Below are positions 44,867-56,742 of a stretch of DNA of 64,000 nucleotides, piece after piece. The stretch's first letter is position 1. Each line of letters begins with the position of its first letter. The notes under the pieces were generated by a model. That model was given only the letters and a program-made list of their open reading frames with translations, was not told the DNA's origin and searched no databases. Made by a program: the position numbers and the translations under genes. This DNA comes from Campanula takesimana (lineage: Eukaryota > Streptophyta > Magnoliopsida > Asterales > Campanulaceae). The stretch spans positions 853,501-917,500 of the forward strand of contig JAOWBW010000443.1 in the NCBI GenBank assembly GCA_026119855.1, read 5' to 3'.

Positions 44867-46145
44867 TGTAGACACCCCGCCTTGGACCTCTCACCCCGAT
44901 TGCATACATAGTATTTTTATTTTACTTGTTTTTGTTAATTTCTGTTACTTCCGTTAAGTTCCTAACTGATTCCGTTAGTTTTGGACTAAACTACATAACA
45001 GGGTTAACTTTTAGAGTCATTCTGTCATTCTGTTATTCTCACCCGCGGGCGCCTCCCGTAACAGTCATGGGGCGGGCGCGCGTTTGGTCCAATAGGTCGG
45101 ACCCGCGCGCTTCCCACTTTGGCAGTAACGGATAGCACCATTTTTCCCTCCCTTTTATTATTTAGAAAATCTCTTCTTGATCACAAACACCTCCTTTTTA
45201 CATCCACATTCATTCCCCCTTATTTCATAACTCCCAAATCCTTTATTCTAGCCATTCTTCATAAAAACAAGATATTTCATTTTATTATTATTTGATTTTC
45301 TTTTATTTCTTTCATTAATTTTTTTATTTATCTTTTTCTTGATTGGTCAATTCCATTTTACATGGATTGACCAATTTCCCTCCAACCTTTCCCTCCTAAT
45401 TTTACCTATAAAAACCATCATCTCCTACCTTGGAAAAATGACTCTCTTTTTGGACCTTGAACACTTTCTCTTTACACAAACTCTATACAAATTCTCCCAA
45501 CAAGAGTTTTAACAACAAAACTCTACACAAAGTTCTACACAACTATTTCTCTACAACAACACCACTTTCAAGTCAAGGTTTCAAGTTCTCTTTTCTAAAA
45601 GTACAACTTTTTTCTTTCTCTTTTATTTATGTCTTACTAGTATGCAATCTCCATAAAAGGAATACAACCAAAAGGCCACTTCACTATTGAAGTTTGGTCA
45701 AGGTTACATTCCAACAATCCAAACACTAATTAAATTCCATTTCATTGCTTATGTAATTGTTTAGCATATTCAACATGTAATCTTTAGCATAAATCAATAA
45801 ATAAACAATTCTCCTTTATTTTTCCTCTATAAATTTCCCTTTTCTTTTCATTATAATTGTTAGCACATTTCTCTTATTATTTAATTGAAGGACATTTAGC
45901 ATTAGAACACCAAAATTAGCAAGACCCGCGTAAGCGGGGCAGAGTGGGTGTTTAAGTACTTCCCACTCCGTCACCTAACCCCCGAACCCCTTTTTCTCCC
46001 GAATCTCTGGTTTTCGTACAAAAATTGGTTTTCTTTAGGTTTTTCTTATGTTCTTCTAAAACATAGGTGGCGACTCTTAAAATCAAGTAGACATCCTAGG
46101 TAATTCACCGCTCTAGCCAAGCCGTGGTTCCCCGGGGTATCTACA
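44867..46145 (+). repeat. 5' LTR of the Tat/Ogre-like element
   Basis: Direct repeat of 52784-56468 minus its insert. A TATA box CTATAAAAACC lies at 45406-45416, followed by a leader with CTTTACACAAACTCTATAC. Confidence 0.9.
45407..45416 (+). promoter_or_regulatory. TATA box of the Tat/Ogre-like LTR
   Basis: TATAAAAACC; the same site in the right LTR is at about 55730-55739. Confidence 0.6.
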
Positions 46146-46146
46146 G

Positions 46147-46164
46147 TGGCGACTCTGCTGGGGA
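46147..46164 (+). other. Primer-binding site
   Basis: TGGCGACTCTGCTGGGGA begins 2 bases after the LTR. It resembles tRNA-3'-end complements reported for Ogre/Tat elements; the exact tRNA was not checked. Confidence 0.65.
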
Positions 46165-47317
46165 GATAGAGGGTTAAACTTGCGTTTTCATCTTTTGGTG
46201 TTCTTTTATTCTGTTTTATGGGCATTCTGGTAAAAAGGGTAGGAAGCGCGCGCCTCCGGCCTTCTTGGCCTAAAGCGCGCGCGTCCGACCCTTATTACCA
46301 GAATCGCCCACCTTCCATCTTGTCCTTCAAATTCCATGTTTTTGTGCTAACAATGTCTGCAGGGGAAAAGTTCTATAATTTAGGGTCAAGGCAATCCCTT
46401 GAATCCACTGATTTGCAGGTACTGCCTAGAAGCGGGCGCCTCTGCCCTCTAGTTCCTAAGGCGTGCGCCTCCCATCCTCAAAGCCCAAAGCGCGCGCATC
46501 TGGGAAATTTTCCAGAATAGAAACAGTGAACAGAATGGACAGTCTTGACAGTGTGTGGGCGCCAGGCTTGCACATAATTTTTTTTTATTTTCTGTTTCAT
46601 TTTTATCGGTCACACGGGTGATTCGAAAGTTGTAAATATGTGCTTATTTGTTTTTCTTTCTTAGAAAAAAAAATATTTTGTCACTTGTTAGACCTCACAC
46701 TACGCGCACAATTCTTATCAACTGCTCACTATCGAGTCGCACAAGTCCAACCCCAAACCCGTCGAGGCCCGTCCTAGGAAGTTTCAAGCTCCACTCGACC
46801 TTGACTCTTCCGAAGCGGTAAACCTCAGCCCGTGGCGTAGTTCACGACTACATGCCGGGGGTGACCTTTAAGCCTCTCTTTAGCCGAGCACAAACCACAC
46901 AATTCTAGTCTAGGGTCTAACACTCCGTGACTCAAGTCGGTTTCCATGTGCCGAGATTTCCCTAAACTAATGTCTTCAAATCATACATGCCACTCGTTGT
47001 TTTGGACGAAATAAAACTCCGTCCCCAAGTGGTTATAATGGGCGAAAATAAAAATCCGTCCCCGCATGTATGCTTTATGACACTAATTTAGTTTAATCCC
47101 GTCACATGTAGGTATCACAAGCGTGGTGGAATCCGATGAGTATATGGGACCGCGAGATGGTCTATATACTAGTGTGACGATTCCACTATTTTTTCTAGAA
47201 ACCCCAAAAAGGACTATGTCCTTCCGACTTTGTAAATAAAAAAAAAGAGTCATTTTCCTTATGTGATTTGAGTCTTTTTCCTTTGTTTGTGGGCTAATTA
47301 TTTTACTCAAAATATGT

Positions 47318-47950
47318 TTGTGGGGCCAACCTAAGATCGACCGTGTTCTCTTAAAAGGTCCAATGGCTTCCAACGGCAACAACAACAAGGGTGAGAACAT
47401 CTCCGTGTCCAACGAAAGGCTCTTCAACATAATAAGAGCCATGGGGGAACAAATGGATAGACTTGTCGAGGATGCCCACCGCAAGGATGATTTGTGGCAA
47501 GGCCGTCTTGATCTCGAGAGGAAAATTCACAAGGAAGAAGTGTCCGAACTTAAGGCTCGTTTGCAAGAGCTCACCGATAGTAGGACAAAGGTCCACGGTA
47601 AAACACGCTCAAGTGGCTCACCCCTCAAAAGTCACAAAGGTGCCACCAACGACCGTGTCTATACCCCTCTCAATGGCATGACCGTCACCAAGGCCTATGA
47701 AGCTCTCAAAACCAAGGGACAAGTTTCTCCTCTCCAAGGGTACAAGCAACCACAACCATTACGTCGTAACCATGCCCACCACAAGTGGTGTGACTATCAC
47801 CAATGCAGCGGTCATCTCACCGAGGATTGCTTCTCCCTCCGCGACATCATCCAAGATTCGATTGACAATGGTGAATTTACCGTGGGTGAAGAACAACAGT
47901 CAGAGAGTGAGAACATTCAAGAACTCATCAAGGAAGGGGCTCAGATTTGA
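47318..47950 (+). CDS. Gag-like protein of the Tat/Ogre-like element
   Basis: 210 codons; translation may start at the internal ATG at 47363 (M-A-S-N-G-N-N-N). An N-terminal coiled coil (residues 30-90, M-G-E-Q-M-D-R-L-V-E-D and E-V-S-E-L-K-A-R-L-Q-E-L) is followed by a basic linker and a C-x-x-H-x-C-x-G-H-x-T-E-D-C knuckle-like motif near residue 163-177 (W-C-D-Y-H...G-H-L-T-E-D-C), then L-R-D-I-I-Q-D-S-I-D-N-G-E, as at the C-terminus of Tat/Athila gag. The central gag homology region is absent and nothing resembling pol follows, so packaging would depend on a relative. Confidence 0.6.
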   Translation: MWGQPKIDRVLLKGPMASNGNNNKGENISVSNERLFNIIRAMGEQMDRLVEDAHRKDDLWQGRLDLERKIHKEEVSELKARLQELTDSRTKVHGKTRSSGSPLKSHKGATNDRVYTPLNGMTVTKAYEALKTKGQVSPLQGYKQPQPLRRNHAHHKWCDYHQCSGHLTEDCFSLRDIIQDSIDNGEFTVGEEQQSESENIQELIKEGAQI

Positions 47951-50900
47951 AATAGGGCCTCAACAAGAGATCATGCCACAACGAAGACTACAACGACAAT
48001 GGGGACTACAACAACAATCTCCGTTTCTATTTCTCTACCTAGAAATAGGATAAAAAAAAAGAGTCAAAAGTCATCTAATGTGTGCATTAATGTTTTCTCT
48101 CGTCCAATGTTAAAATTTTGAGTCAATCATTAAATAAAATTCGTTCTTGTCCTCATACACTCTTCCAAGTTGTTCAATTAATTCTTGGCAAAATGATGAA
48201 AAGATGTCTAATCAAGTTTTAGAACGAAGGCCATCGCTTGAACGCCTAGGAGCTAAACATCGACGACAGCATCAACAACGAAGACATCAAAACATCAACG
48301 GCAAAATCAAGCCAAAGAAAGGTAAAGCAACAACCATGGAGAAAAATCAAGCAATGTTATAAAGGGGGATTCAAAAAAAAAAAAAAGAGCTCGCTAGGTT
48401 GAACTCTTCAAATCAACCTAGGCAAAAGTTAGAGCACAAAAAAAAAAATCCCCCTCAATCAAAGAAATACAAGATCAACATCATTCCACCAACGAAGGAA
48501 GAAGCAACATTGACAACAATCACGACGAAACCATTCCATCTCGACGAATGAAGGATCGACAAGAACTACAGTGACCTGAGCCTCTACACTGGAGGAACGT
48601 AGGCAACCTACGGGTCCGGTCTCATGCAAGAAAGAAGATATGTTTAGCCCTAGCGCGTTATGGTGATCGGCCTTCCTCTCAAACTTGTCATGACATCTTT
48701 GTATGATTTATTTGCCGATGAATTAATCACCTCAAGATTGAACAACTTTCCTAGATTTGGAATCACTTTCCGTTCCTTGTCGAGTCTAGGGCTTCTATTC
48801 TTTCTGCATACTCCCAATTTCTTGCAATCAAATTGGGGCTTTCCTTCTCTTCTCTCTTAATGACTTACTTGCCTTCGTGAGTCATTCAACAAATATATAC
48901 AAAGTCAATACTAGGGGCTACTTCCCTAGTCGAGTCAATGTCACTCATCTTTAGTGACAAGAGGTCTTCACCGCAAAATCACATGTCTTATCTCCTCAGC
49001 CAGAGTCAATGCACACTTCGTCATTAATCGAGTAAAAAAAAAAAAACAAGACGCAAAAGAGATGCCCGCTAGATTGAAAACCCGAAAGGGCGGTCTAGGC
49101 AAAAAACAGGGTGCGTCATAAAAAAAAATGAGAGAGTGAGAGAGAGAAGGAAAAGAGAAATGGAGATCTCCGGCCTCTAAGGAAGACAACTGCACAAGCT
49201 CTACATTGGATCTCCTCAACAAATCAATTCCCCACCGAGTCAACTTTGGGATTGCAAAAGGCTCGACAAGATATGGCACCATCAAAGGTTGTCTTGGGTT
49301 ATCGGCATCATTCTCCGGCAGTGTGCATTTTTGGGTTCATGAAAAGAAGGCCCGTGGTAACCACGATCTATCTGAGAACGAGCCCATCATAAAAGGGCAC
49401 GAGGTTGCACAAATAATCCATAGCTAGTCAATTGGATTGGGCAGCAAATAGCAACAACATGTGTCTCAGTTTTCAAAGCTTCTGCAAATATCTTCTAAAG
49501 TACGCCGAAGGGCTCCCGAGAAATGGAGTAGCTCTTGCCATGTCCTCTCATGTTTGTTCCCTCGCACGAGGATGAGTCACTCTTGCTTTGCTCAACAAAT
49601 GATGACGCCCTAGGGGCTATGTGACTCAAGAATAAGGGCTTCTTTTGCTTCATTTGACAATCAATAAACCCTAGGGGCTATGCTCGAGAAAGATGTGTGA
49701 GACTATCCTTAAAATCTCTCAAAAGGGATGTCAAAAGCCCTCTTGTCATGTGTGCCCGTACTCGTTCCCCCAATCAAGGATGGACCTTTCTCGCAATCAA
49801 TGATGACACTCTAGGGGCTACGGTCAAGTCTTAAAGGCTCCCTCGGCAAGAATCAATTCACTTCAATGTCCCCAGCAATATTTGAAGCTCTATACCGAAA
49901 GGTCTCAAGGGGCTTCTCAATCTACAATCTTTTGGGCTACGGCATTACAGTGGTTCAAGCAAAGGGCAATATTGGGGCTTCGCAATTAACAAGCTTTTGG
50001 GCAGTGGTACCCGAGCAATGCAATTTGGGAGTAGTCTTATGGCTCCATGAAAGGGATCAAGCTTCAATGGTCCCTCAACACTTCCACTCAAAAGGCCTCT
50101 TGGTTTTAAATGAAGGCTCCGATGATATGAATGAATTTGATGATTCTTGTTAGAACTCACAGCGAGATTCTGAAGGAAGTCCTAGAGAAAAGGAAAAAGA
50201 TTCAATATGCTAGACTCACCCGGCTGAGTTATGGCGGGCAATGCCAATATGTTAACTCTAGAGACAGAGTTACGGCCAATCCCAATGTTTCTGCAATACA
50301 CACCCCCTTCTCCAAGATCAAAAGCACAAGCTGCATCCTAAGATCCGCCGTCGGTTCAACTAAAGAAGACTCGAGCAAACATACCGTTCGAGACTTTATC
50401 ACACCAAGACCTTATCATCTGCAACAACATCACCATCTCCCACGAGATGTCTCCCGAAGACCGTACTACACTTCCAACATGGGCCTTCCGCCATTTGGGT
50501 ATCAACCACAAAAAGAGCCATCCATCTCCAAGCAAGAGAAAGAAGGAGATCGCCTTCAAGAGTTCTTCCCAATAGCGCCATCCGCTCCCAACATAATGCA
50601 AAGCCGATTCCAAGAAAATTTGAGGCTTCACACCGAAAGGTCTCCACATCCCGCCATCTACAAACTTGATAAGCCGATGACATTTGGGGCTTAGCAATCT
50701 CTCAAAGCTTGGTATCAATGATCTTCTCTTGGGGCTTGCCCACGTCGACAACAAAAGACAGTTTATTTGAATGGGCTAAGAGTTGATTTATCTTGGGGCT
50801 TCATAAGCCACTCAAAGTTCAGCATTCGAGGGGATTTACAATCAGTAACCCCTTGGCATCTCGGTATCAATAATCCTTTTGAAGCCCCATAATCAACAAA

Positions 50901-51735
50901 TCTTTTGGGGCTAGACATCAATTTCGTTGGGCACCGCGGCGACAACATTCAAGCGAGGCAATCCGGACTTCGATCGAACATGACTTGATCTTGGGTTGGC
51001 TTTACAAACGTACAATGGTCAAAATGGTTCACCCACGAACGAAAAAAATATATTTTTTTTCTCACGTGTGTGCATATTCTTTTCTTTCTAATTAAAAAAA
51101 AAGATTTTATTTTCTTTTTTCTTTTCTTGCGCAAAATTATGTGTTTCCTTTTTGCTTTGCTCCTAGCATTCTCCCCCAGCATTCTCCATCATCCTTGAAC
51201 TACACTGGTCTGATTCCTTTCAAGGGATACGTAGGCAGCCTTTTGGCACGACCAACCCATCATCCAGAATACCATCTCACCGACACTCCATCAAAGGCAA
51301 AAACAATTCATCATCACCAACATCATCATTCTCCATCCAAAGCATGGACATTCTTCATCAAAAACATCAACATCCTTCAGCAATCCATCCCCAATCAAGC
51401 GGCAATGGTAAGTGAAGGTATGAACATCATCCTCTCAAGCAATCTCCGCTTTCAAAATCACTTCACACACAAAATCACTTTACTTCTCCCTCGTGCAAAA
51501 AGTGCTTCAAAATCACATCACACCACGAGCACGATTTCCCTCAATCTTCACACTTCATACATTCTCTTGCACAAACACATATACCTGCCAAGCACACACA
51601 TAGCAGGTACCACCACGAAGTCAACAGCATCCGCTACTCAAAGCACTTCATCCCCAGCAGAAAATGGTCCACAGTCAACCATGCCCGCATCCCCACGATA
51701 AAGTCAACAACAGCTGTAACAGCAATTTGGTCCAC
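47951..51735 (+). other. Non-coding interior of the Tat/Ogre-like element
   Basis: No conserved retroviral domain in any frame. CTAGGGGCTA and TTTGGGGCTT phrases recur from 48910 to 50920, possibly decayed repeats. Short ORFs are not conserved-looking. Confidence 0.6.
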
Positions 51736-51739
51736 GGTG

Positions 51740-52190
51740 ATCTCGCATTCCAGCAAACGGATCCCGCAATCAGCAAACGGATCCCGCTTCAGCAAACGGA
51801 TCCCGCACCAGCAAACGGATCTCGCATTCCAGCAAATGGATCCCGCACCAGCAAACGGATCCCGCACCAGCAAACGGATCTCGCATTCCAGCAAATGGAT
51901 CCCGCACCAGCAAACGGATCCCGCAATCAGCAAACGGATCCCGCACCAGCAAACAGATCCCGCAATCAGCAAACGGATCCCGCTTTTAGCAAACGGATCC
52001 CGCAATCAGCAAACGGATACCGCACCAGCAAACGGATCCCGCTCCAGCAAACGGATCCCGCTCCAGCAAACGGATCCCGTACCAGCAAACGGATCCCGCA
52101 CCAGCAAACGGATCCCGCACCAGCAAACGGATCCCGCACCAGCAAACGGACCCCGTATCAGCAAACGGATCCCGCTTCAGCAAGATGGAT
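51740..52190 (+). repeat. 19-bp minisatellite (about 24 copies)
   Basis: Unit close to AGCAAACGGATCCCGCACC, with variants (ATTCC, AATC, TTC, TCC in place of ACC). Because 19 is not a multiple of 3, each frame cycles through one 19-residue peptide; open frames here are by-products of the repeat. Confidence 0.92.
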
Positions 52191-52279
52191 CCCTCCATAT
52201 CCTTTCTATATCAATAAAGTCACTCACACAGGGAGCGCACCCCCATCTTTCACAATTTCAAAATTCCCCTCTTTCTTTA

Positions 52280-52625
52280 AACTGCGGCTGTGGTGGGCCG
52301 CCTCAAGCCACCACACTTTTTTGAAATTTTGTGGCCGTGGTGGGCCGCCTCAAGCCACCATACCCCTTTTTAAAATTTTGTGGCCGTGGTGGGCCGCCTC
52401 AAGCCACCACACCTTTTAAAAAAAAATTGTCGCCTTGGTGGGCCGCCTCAAGCCACCACACCTCAAGCCACCGCACCTTTTAAAAATTTTGTGGCCGTGG
52501 TGGGCCGCCTCAAGCCACCACACCTTTTTAAATTTTTGTGGCCGTGGTGGGCCGCCTCAAGCCACCACACCTTTTTAAAAAAAATTGTGGCCGTGGTGGG
52601 CCGCCTCAAGCCACCACACCCTTTC
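52280..52625 (+). repeat. ~48-bp minisatellite (7 copies)
   Basis: Unit contains GTGGTGGGCCGCCTCAAGCC then ACCACACCTTTT and a T/A tract; spacing 48-50 bp with one longer unit. TGGTGG and CCACCA flank the GC core, giving each unit a small dyad. Confidence 0.9.
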
Positions 52626-53534
52626 CATCCGCGAAAGCCGCTCACACAGGGAGCGCACTCCTATCCTTTGTAATTTCAAATTCCTTCTTTATCGAGTCTT
52701 TGTTTTCTCTTGTCGATGTCCTCGGCGGTTGTCTTTCTTTCGTCGACGCGTTTTGCTTCGCAATCCACGTCGCCGAGGGGCTCTGTAGACACCCCGCCTT
52801 GGACCTCTCACCCCGATTGCATACATAGTATTTTTATTTAACTTGTTTTTGTTAATTTCTGTTACTTCCGTTAAGTTCCTAACTGATTCCGTTATTTTTG
52901 GACTAAACTGCATAACAGAGTTAACTTTTAGAGTCATTCTGTCATTCTGTTATTCTCACCCGCGGGAGCCTCCCGTAACAGTCATGGGGCGCGCGCGCGT
53001 TTGGTCCAATAGGCCGGACCCGCGCGCTTCCCACTTTGCAGTAACGGATAGCACCATTTTTCCCTCCCTTTTCTTATTTAAAAAATCTCTTCTTGCTCAC
53101 AAACACCTCCTTTTTACATCCACATTCATTCCCCCTTATTTCATAACTCCCAAATCCTTTATTCTAGCCATTCTTCATAAAAACAAGATATTTCATTTTA
53201 TTATTATTTGATTTTCTTTTATTTCTTGGGGCAACTCCCATTTAGTCCCTCATTAGAATCTAAATTACCACCTAGTCCAAGGTATTTTCAATATTACCAT
53301 CTAGTCCAAGGGATATTAAAAGGGCATGAATGCCCTTACTAAATGATTGGAAATTACATGATTACCCCTCCCTCCTCAACCTTTCACCTTCTCACCGGTC
53401 AACAACTTTGACCGACCGGCCACCACCTCCGGCAACCTTTTTCCGGCCACTTTTCCGGCACTTTTTTCCGACGGCCACTTCCGGTCAGCTTTTCCGGCGC
53501 CCACCCCCGGTCTTTTTTTCCGGTGACATTTTCC

Positions 53535-53830
53535 GGTGACCACTTCCGGTGGCCACCATTTTCCGGCGACCACCTCCGGTCACCATTTTCCGGCGACCAC
53601 CTCCGGACACCATTTTCCGGCTGCCACCGCCGACCACCATTTTCCGGCGGCCACCGCCGACCACCATTTTCCGTCGACCACCTCCGGCCACCATTTTCCG
53701 GCGACCACCTCCGGCCACCATTTTCCGGCGATCATATTCCGGCGACCACCTCCGGTCACCATTTTCCGGCGGCCACCTCCTGCCACCATATTCCGGCGAC
53801 CACCTCCGGTCACCTTTTCCGGCGACCATT
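53535..53830 (+). repeat. 27-bp minisatellite
   Basis: Unit near CCATTTTCCGGCGACCACCT then CCGGTCA. As 27 is divisible by 3, all six frames stay open with 9-residue repeats (for example T-I-F-R-R-P-P-P-V). Not a gene. Confidence 0.9.
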
Positions 53831-54124
53831 TTTTGACAACCACCTCCGTCAACCATTTTCCGACGACCACCGTCGGCGAGTATTTTTTTGGTGCCATAAT
53901 CCGGCGACCACCTCCGTCGACCTTTCCGGTCACCATTTTCTAGCTACCACCATCTCCGGTGATCAAATAACTGAGAACTTATCAGTAAGTTCTCAGTTGT
54001 CATCTAAACAACTCCGGAGACCAAACAACTGTGAACTAATCAGTAAGTTCACAGTTGTCAACAAGACTACTAAAAACACGATCGAATCCGGCGACCAAAC
54101 AACTGTGAACTAATCAGTAAGTTC

Positions 54125-54600
54125 ACAGTTGTAAGTTTACAATTGTAAGTTCGCAAATGTAAGTTTCGCAATTGTAAGTTCACAATTGTTCCAATAACAA
54201 GTTCGTACTTGTTCCAAAAACATGTTCGCAATTGTTCGAACAAGTTCACAGTTGTAAGTTTACAAATCGTAAGTTCAAAAATGTAAGTTCGCAATTGTAA
54301 GTTCGCAAATATAAGTTCGCAATTGTAAGTTCGCAATTGTTTCAATAACAAGTTCGCACTTGTTCCAAAAACAAGTTCGCAATTGTAAGTTCGCACTTGT
54401 TCCAAGAACAAGTTCGCACTTGTTCGAACAAGTTCACAGTTGTAAAGTTCAAAACTCTAAGTTCACAAATGTAAGTTCGCAATTGTTCCAAAAACAAGTT
54501 CGCAATTGTAAGTTCGCAAATGTAAGTTCGCAATTGTAAGTTCGCAATTGTTCCAAAAACAAGTTCGCAATTGTAAGTTCGCAATTGTTCTTGTCAACAA
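54125..54600 (+). repeat. 14-bp minisatellite
   Basis: Unit AAGTTCGCAATTGT with variants (AAATGT, ACAATTGT) and interspersed TTCCAAAAAC linkers. The minus strand reads as a 14-residue cycle, again an artefact. Confidence 0.9.
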
Positions 54601-56742
54601 AACAACTCCGGCAACAACCTCCAGCGACCAAACAAACTGTGAACTAATCAGTCAGTTCACAGTTGTCAACCAAACTACTAAGAACACGATCCACTCCGGC
54701 AACCACCAACTCCGGCGACCAAACAACTGTGAACTAATCAGTAAGGAAAGAAAATCAATTTGTAACCCAATTTAATTAATGAAAATCAATTTGGTTGACG
54801 GGGCTATGAATGATGGAGACGCTGAGTGAGCTGTAGTAGATCTGGCGTTTGTAACCTTGTGAAACTGGAATGTCGCCGGGAAAGGGGGTCGTAAGTGAGC
54901 TTTGATGGCCGGATGTGGGGAGTAATGGTTGAAGTCTGAAAAAAGGGTTTTACCGGAGATGGGGGAGGGAACTGGTTGCCGGAGTAGGGGGAGGGGAGTC
55001 GTCGGCGGTGTTAGAGGAAGGGTGGGGTGCCGGAGGTGAGGAGGGGTGGGGTTGCCGAAGGTGGGGGATGGCTCGCCGGTGGTGGGGGTGGAGAGAGAAA
55101 GTAGATCTGGACGAAATTCTTTGGCCGGATTTGTTGTTGTCGTTGGCTCAGGGAATACGACTGCCGGAGATGGAGTATGATGGCCTGAGAAAGAAGATGG
55201 TCGCCAGGATTTGAAGAAGGTAAAGGTTGCCGGAGTTGGAGAAGGGGTCGCCGGCGATGGGATTGTAGAGAGAGAGAGTACGAGAGCAGATCTGGGAGAG
55301 AATGGTTGTCCGGCGATGGTGATGGATGTCGGAGATGTTCGCCGGAGGTGAGGAGGGAGGTGGTCGGAGAAGATGGAGGGAGTTGGCCGGAGGTCGGGAG
55401 GAGGGCTGCGGGAGGTTTGCAACAAGAGAGAGACAGGAAACGTGTTTGTGAGAGGGAGGAGGGTGGTAGGGTTTTATTTGTAGCAGGGTAGTTTAGGGAT
55501 TTAATAATTGTAATGGACTAGGTGGTAAATAAGGATATTAGTTTGGACTAGATGGTAGATGAAAATATTAGGTTGGACAAGGTGGTAATTAGGCTTAGGA
55601 TGGGGGATCCTATGGTAATTTTCTCTTATTTCTTTCATTAATTCTTTTATTTATCTTTTTCTTGATTGGTCAATTCCATTTCACATGGATTGACCAATTT
55701 CCCTCCAACCTTTCCCTCTTAATTTTACCTATAAAAACCATCATCTCCTACCTTAGAAAAATGACTCTCTTTTTGGACCTTGAACACTTTCTCTTTACAC
55801 AAACTCTATACAAATTATCCCAACAAGAGTTTTAACAACAAAACTCTACACAAAGTTCTACACAACCATTTCTCTACAACAACACCACTTTCAAGTCAAG
55901 GTTTCAAGTTCTCTTTTCTAAATGTACAACTTTTCTCTTTCTCTTTTATTTATGTCTTACTAGTATGCAATCTCCATAAAAGGAATACAACCAAAAGGCC
56001 ACTTCACTATTGAAGTTTGGACAAGGTTACATTCCAACATTCCAAACACTAATTAAATTCCATTTCATTGCTTATGTAATTGTTTAGCATATTCAACATG
56101 TAATCTTTAGCATAAATCAATAAATAAACAATTCTCATTTATTTTTCCTTTATAAATTTCCCCTTTATTTTCATTATAATTGTTAGCACATTTCTCTTAT
56201 TATTTAATTGAAGGACATTTAGCATTAGAACACCAAAAGTAGCAAGACCCGCGTAAGCGGGGCAGAGTGGATGTTTAAGTACTTCCCACTCCGTCACCTA
56301 ACCCCCGAACCCCTTTTTCTCCCGAATCTCTGGTTTTCGTACAAAAATTGGCTTTCTTTAGGTTTTTCTTATGTTCCTCTAAAACATAGGTGGCGACTCT
56401 TAAAATCAAGTAGACATCCTAGGTAATTCACCGCTCTAGCCAAGCCGTGGTTCCCCGGGGTATCTACACTCCCTTAGAATTATTTTTGCCGGTCATCTTT
56501 GCGATACAAGTAGAGATCTAAGATCTAGATTTAGGTTGACAAAATTATTTGCCTAAATAATTCGTGCAACTAGATTAGTGAAGATCGTCTTTTGTAATTG
56601 TCATTGATAATAATATATTCTCCCTCCGCCCAGGGATGTAGCCAAGTTGGTGAACCACGTAAATTCTTATGTTCGTGTTTGAATATTTCTTTGATCATCG
56701 TTCTTAGTTTATTTTGCTCTAATAAGTGGCATCAGAGCTAAA

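Larger units (their letters stand above)
53228..55625. mobile_element. Mutator-like element rich in minisatellites (TSD ttatttctt)
   Basis: A perfect 9-bp TSD TTATTTCTT (53219-53227 and 55626-55634) flanks GGGGCAACTCCCATTTAGTC at the left; at the right, inverted, come an imperfect match and the clearer subterminal AATTACCACCT(A/T)GTCCAA. The interior has a 27-bp array (53535-53830), TGTGAACTAATCAG dyads, a 14-bp array (54125-54600) and a G-rich segment (54880-55460) that on the minus strand encodes only low-complexity P/S/T sequence. No transposase. Confidence 0.8.
44867..56468 (+). mobile_element. Non-autonomous Tat/Ogre-like LTR retrotransposon (TSD ctccc)
   Basis: LTRs 44867-46145 (1279 bp) and 52784-56468 (1287 bp after removing the 2398-bp nested element and one TSD copy) run TGTAGACACCCCGCC...GGGGTATCTACA. 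The TSD CTCCC is perfect (44862-44866, 56469-56473). The primer-binding site is TGGCGACTCTGCTGGGGA at 46147-46164, the kind seen in Tat/Ogre elements; a purine-rich GAGGGGCTC directly precedes the right LTR. The 6.6-kb interior has one gag-like ORF (47318-47950) and two tandem-repeat arrays, but no protease, RT or integrase. Long interior and late tandem arrays fit Tat/Ogre derivatives. Confidence 0.88.
52784..56468 (+). repeat. 3' LTR of the Tat/Ogre-like element, interrupted
   Basis: Matches 44867-46145 up to 53227 and again from 55626; the middle is the Mutator-like insert. A few differences from the 5' LTR (for example CGCGGGAGCC versus CGCGGGCGCC). Confidence 0.9.

Noticed and set aside
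47083..47484. 133-codon minus-strand ORF
   Set aside because: Shadow of the Tat/Ogre-like gag.
51740..52190. CRISPR-like array
   Set aside because: No spacers: the unit is contiguous, and the host is a plant.
51664..52419. 251- and 195-codon open frames on the plus strand
   Set aside because: By-products of the 19-bp minisatellite, which keeps all frames open; the two frames read the same 19-residue cycle out of phase.
53485..54113. Open frames of 95-196 codons on both strands
   Set aside because: A 27-bp array divisible by 3 leaves every frame open; no homology-like motif.
54772..55425. 217-codon proline/serine/threonine-rich ORF on the minus strand
   Set aside because: Low-complexity translation of a G-rich segment inside a Mutator-like element; no domain, no splice context.
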